A stretch of DNA of 64,000 bases. Source: Orthonyx spaldingii. Taxonomy: Eukaryota; Chordata; Aves; Passeriformes; Orthonychidae. Below are positions 63,303 through 64,000 of this stretch, piece after piece; positions within the stretch are counted from its first letter, which is position 1; the number at the start of each line of letters is the position of its first letter. The notes under the pieces are model-generated. The model was not told the DNA's origin, did not search any database, and saw only the letters and a list, made by a program, of their open reading frames with translations. The stretch covers positions 1 through 64,000 of the forward strand of contig VZTJ01000251.1 of NCBI GenBank assembly GCA_013397795.1. Reading direction: 5' to 3'. The translations under genes were made by a program, and so were the position numbers.

Positions 63303-63410
63303 GGTGATGAAGCAGTCAGTACTATTTTCTTTTCCTTTTTGCAGATCCTTGAGCTTGCAGTTTCTTGGTTGTCTTGTCTTGCTCACATGCACCTCTCTGT
63401 CACATCTCTG

Positions 63411-63419
63411 TATTTATTT
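63411..63419 (-). promoter_or_regulatory. TATA-like box of IFNK
   Basis: The minus strand reads AAATAAATA about 110 bp before the start codon and about 90 bp downstream of the ISRE. The spacing suits a core promoter, but the match is weak in AT-rich DNA. Confidence 0.35.
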
Positions 63420-63503
63420 CATCTGTATGACATGTTGGGTATTACTCACTGTGTAGGAATTGCTCTTTCTATCAACTGTGGTCCTGCTAAGGTTTACTGT
63501 TTA

Positions 63504-63515
63504 TTTCAGTTTCAC
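63504..63515 (-). promoter_or_regulatory. ISRE/IRF element upstream of IFNK
   Basis: On the minus strand the sequence reads GTGAAACTGAAA, the GAAANNGAAA core of interferon-stimulated response elements and IRF sites. It is about 200 bp upstream of the chosen IFNK start codon. Type I interferon promoters typically depend on IRF3/IRF7 sites of this form. Function is inferred from the motif only. Confidence 0.6.
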
Positions 63516-63519
63516 ACAG

Positions 63520-64000
63520 TTGGAAAAGTTTTGCTCATTTTTGCTTTGACTGCATTTAATTGAAAAAATGAGTAAATCAGTCAATCTAGTGAGTCAAAGG
63601 ATAGTGGCAGATTAGCAGGTTAGAATCTGGTAAAAGCATTTCATCTTCTCACGTTCTTACTAGAATATGCAGTCCCCCATGAGAAATTTTTATGCTTAAG
63701 TTGGCAAAGACAGCGAAAAAGGATCACATGCCTAACTAAGAGATATGCGATCAAAGCAAGGCATACTTTTATTAAGAACAAGTATCTTTTTAGTAGGATA
63801 AATTGTGACTTTTTGAGGAATGACTTAAATTTTATTAGCAAAATAACCTTGTTGACACAAGCATTAACTCACTAAGGGCATATATTTCTATGACTATGTT
63901 GGCAGAAAAATAAGTATATGCAACTCTTAAGACAGATGCCTTTTTCTTCAAAATCCCTGATAGTTCACTATTCAGAGAAGCTTTGTTCTACTTCATCACT
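63520..64000. other. Distal IFNK upstream region / probable MOB3B intron, no gene seen
   Basis: AT-rich sequence to the window end. The 66-codon minus-strand frame is unremarkable. Confidence 0.5.

Noticed and set aside
62739..63392. IFNK as an alpha/beta-type interferon
   Set aside because: The C-terminal block and synteny beside C9orf72/MOB3B fit interferon kappa better than the IFN-alpha/beta cluster.

Overview
This is vertebrate nuclear DNA, almost certainly from a bird. It has long AT-rich non-coding stretches, split genes with GT-AG introns, many CR1 LINE 3' ends (the dominant avian retroposon), a solo endogenous-retrovirus LTR and two CpG islands. No bacterial, plasmid, CRISPR or phage feature is present.

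The protein-coding content is small and clear. (1) C9orf72 lies on the + strand. All ten coding exons (21165-32474) can be placed with consensus splice sites. Together they give an uninterrupted 481-codon frame, the same length as the human long isoform. (2) IFNK (interferon kappa) lies on the - strand as a single open exon at 62739-63302. (3) A second CpG island (about 55450-56650) sits downstream of C9orf72. By conserved order with the human 9p21 block (LINGO2 - C9orf72 - MOB3B with IFNK nested antisense), it is best read as the promoter and untranslated first exon of MOB3B. IFNK would then lie inside MOB3B intron 1. No MOB3B coding exon is inside the window.

Layout. 1-19.1 kb is intergenic DNA upstream of C9orf72. 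It holds a solo LTR, a GC-richer retroelement-like unit at about 6.4-8.05 kb and several CR1 ends. 19.3-19.9 kb is the C9orf72 CpG-island promoter, carrying a GC-rich minisatellite and a single GGGGCC unit. 21.2-32.5 kb is C9orf72, followed by a probable 3' UTR to about 34.7-35 kb. 35-55 kb is intergenic, with a CR1, tandem repeats, a purine tract and a perfect hairpin. 55-56.7 kb is the putative MOB3B promoter, with a 20-bp minisatellite and a GAGCC repeat interrupted by a 45-N assembly gap. 56.7-64 kb is the putative MOB3B intron with the antisense IFNK gene.

The two genes have unrelated roles. C9orf72 acts in the autophagy/lysosome C9orf72-SMCR8-WDR41 complex, and IFNK is a secreted type I interferon. 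Their neighbourhood is an old syntenic arrangement, not a functional unit. No clearly undescribed biological system was found. The most interesting signals are the repeat architecture of both promoters, the unresolved gap, an intron-5 readthrough short form of C9orf72, duplicated hairpins in its probable 3' UTR, and the ISRE of IFNK.
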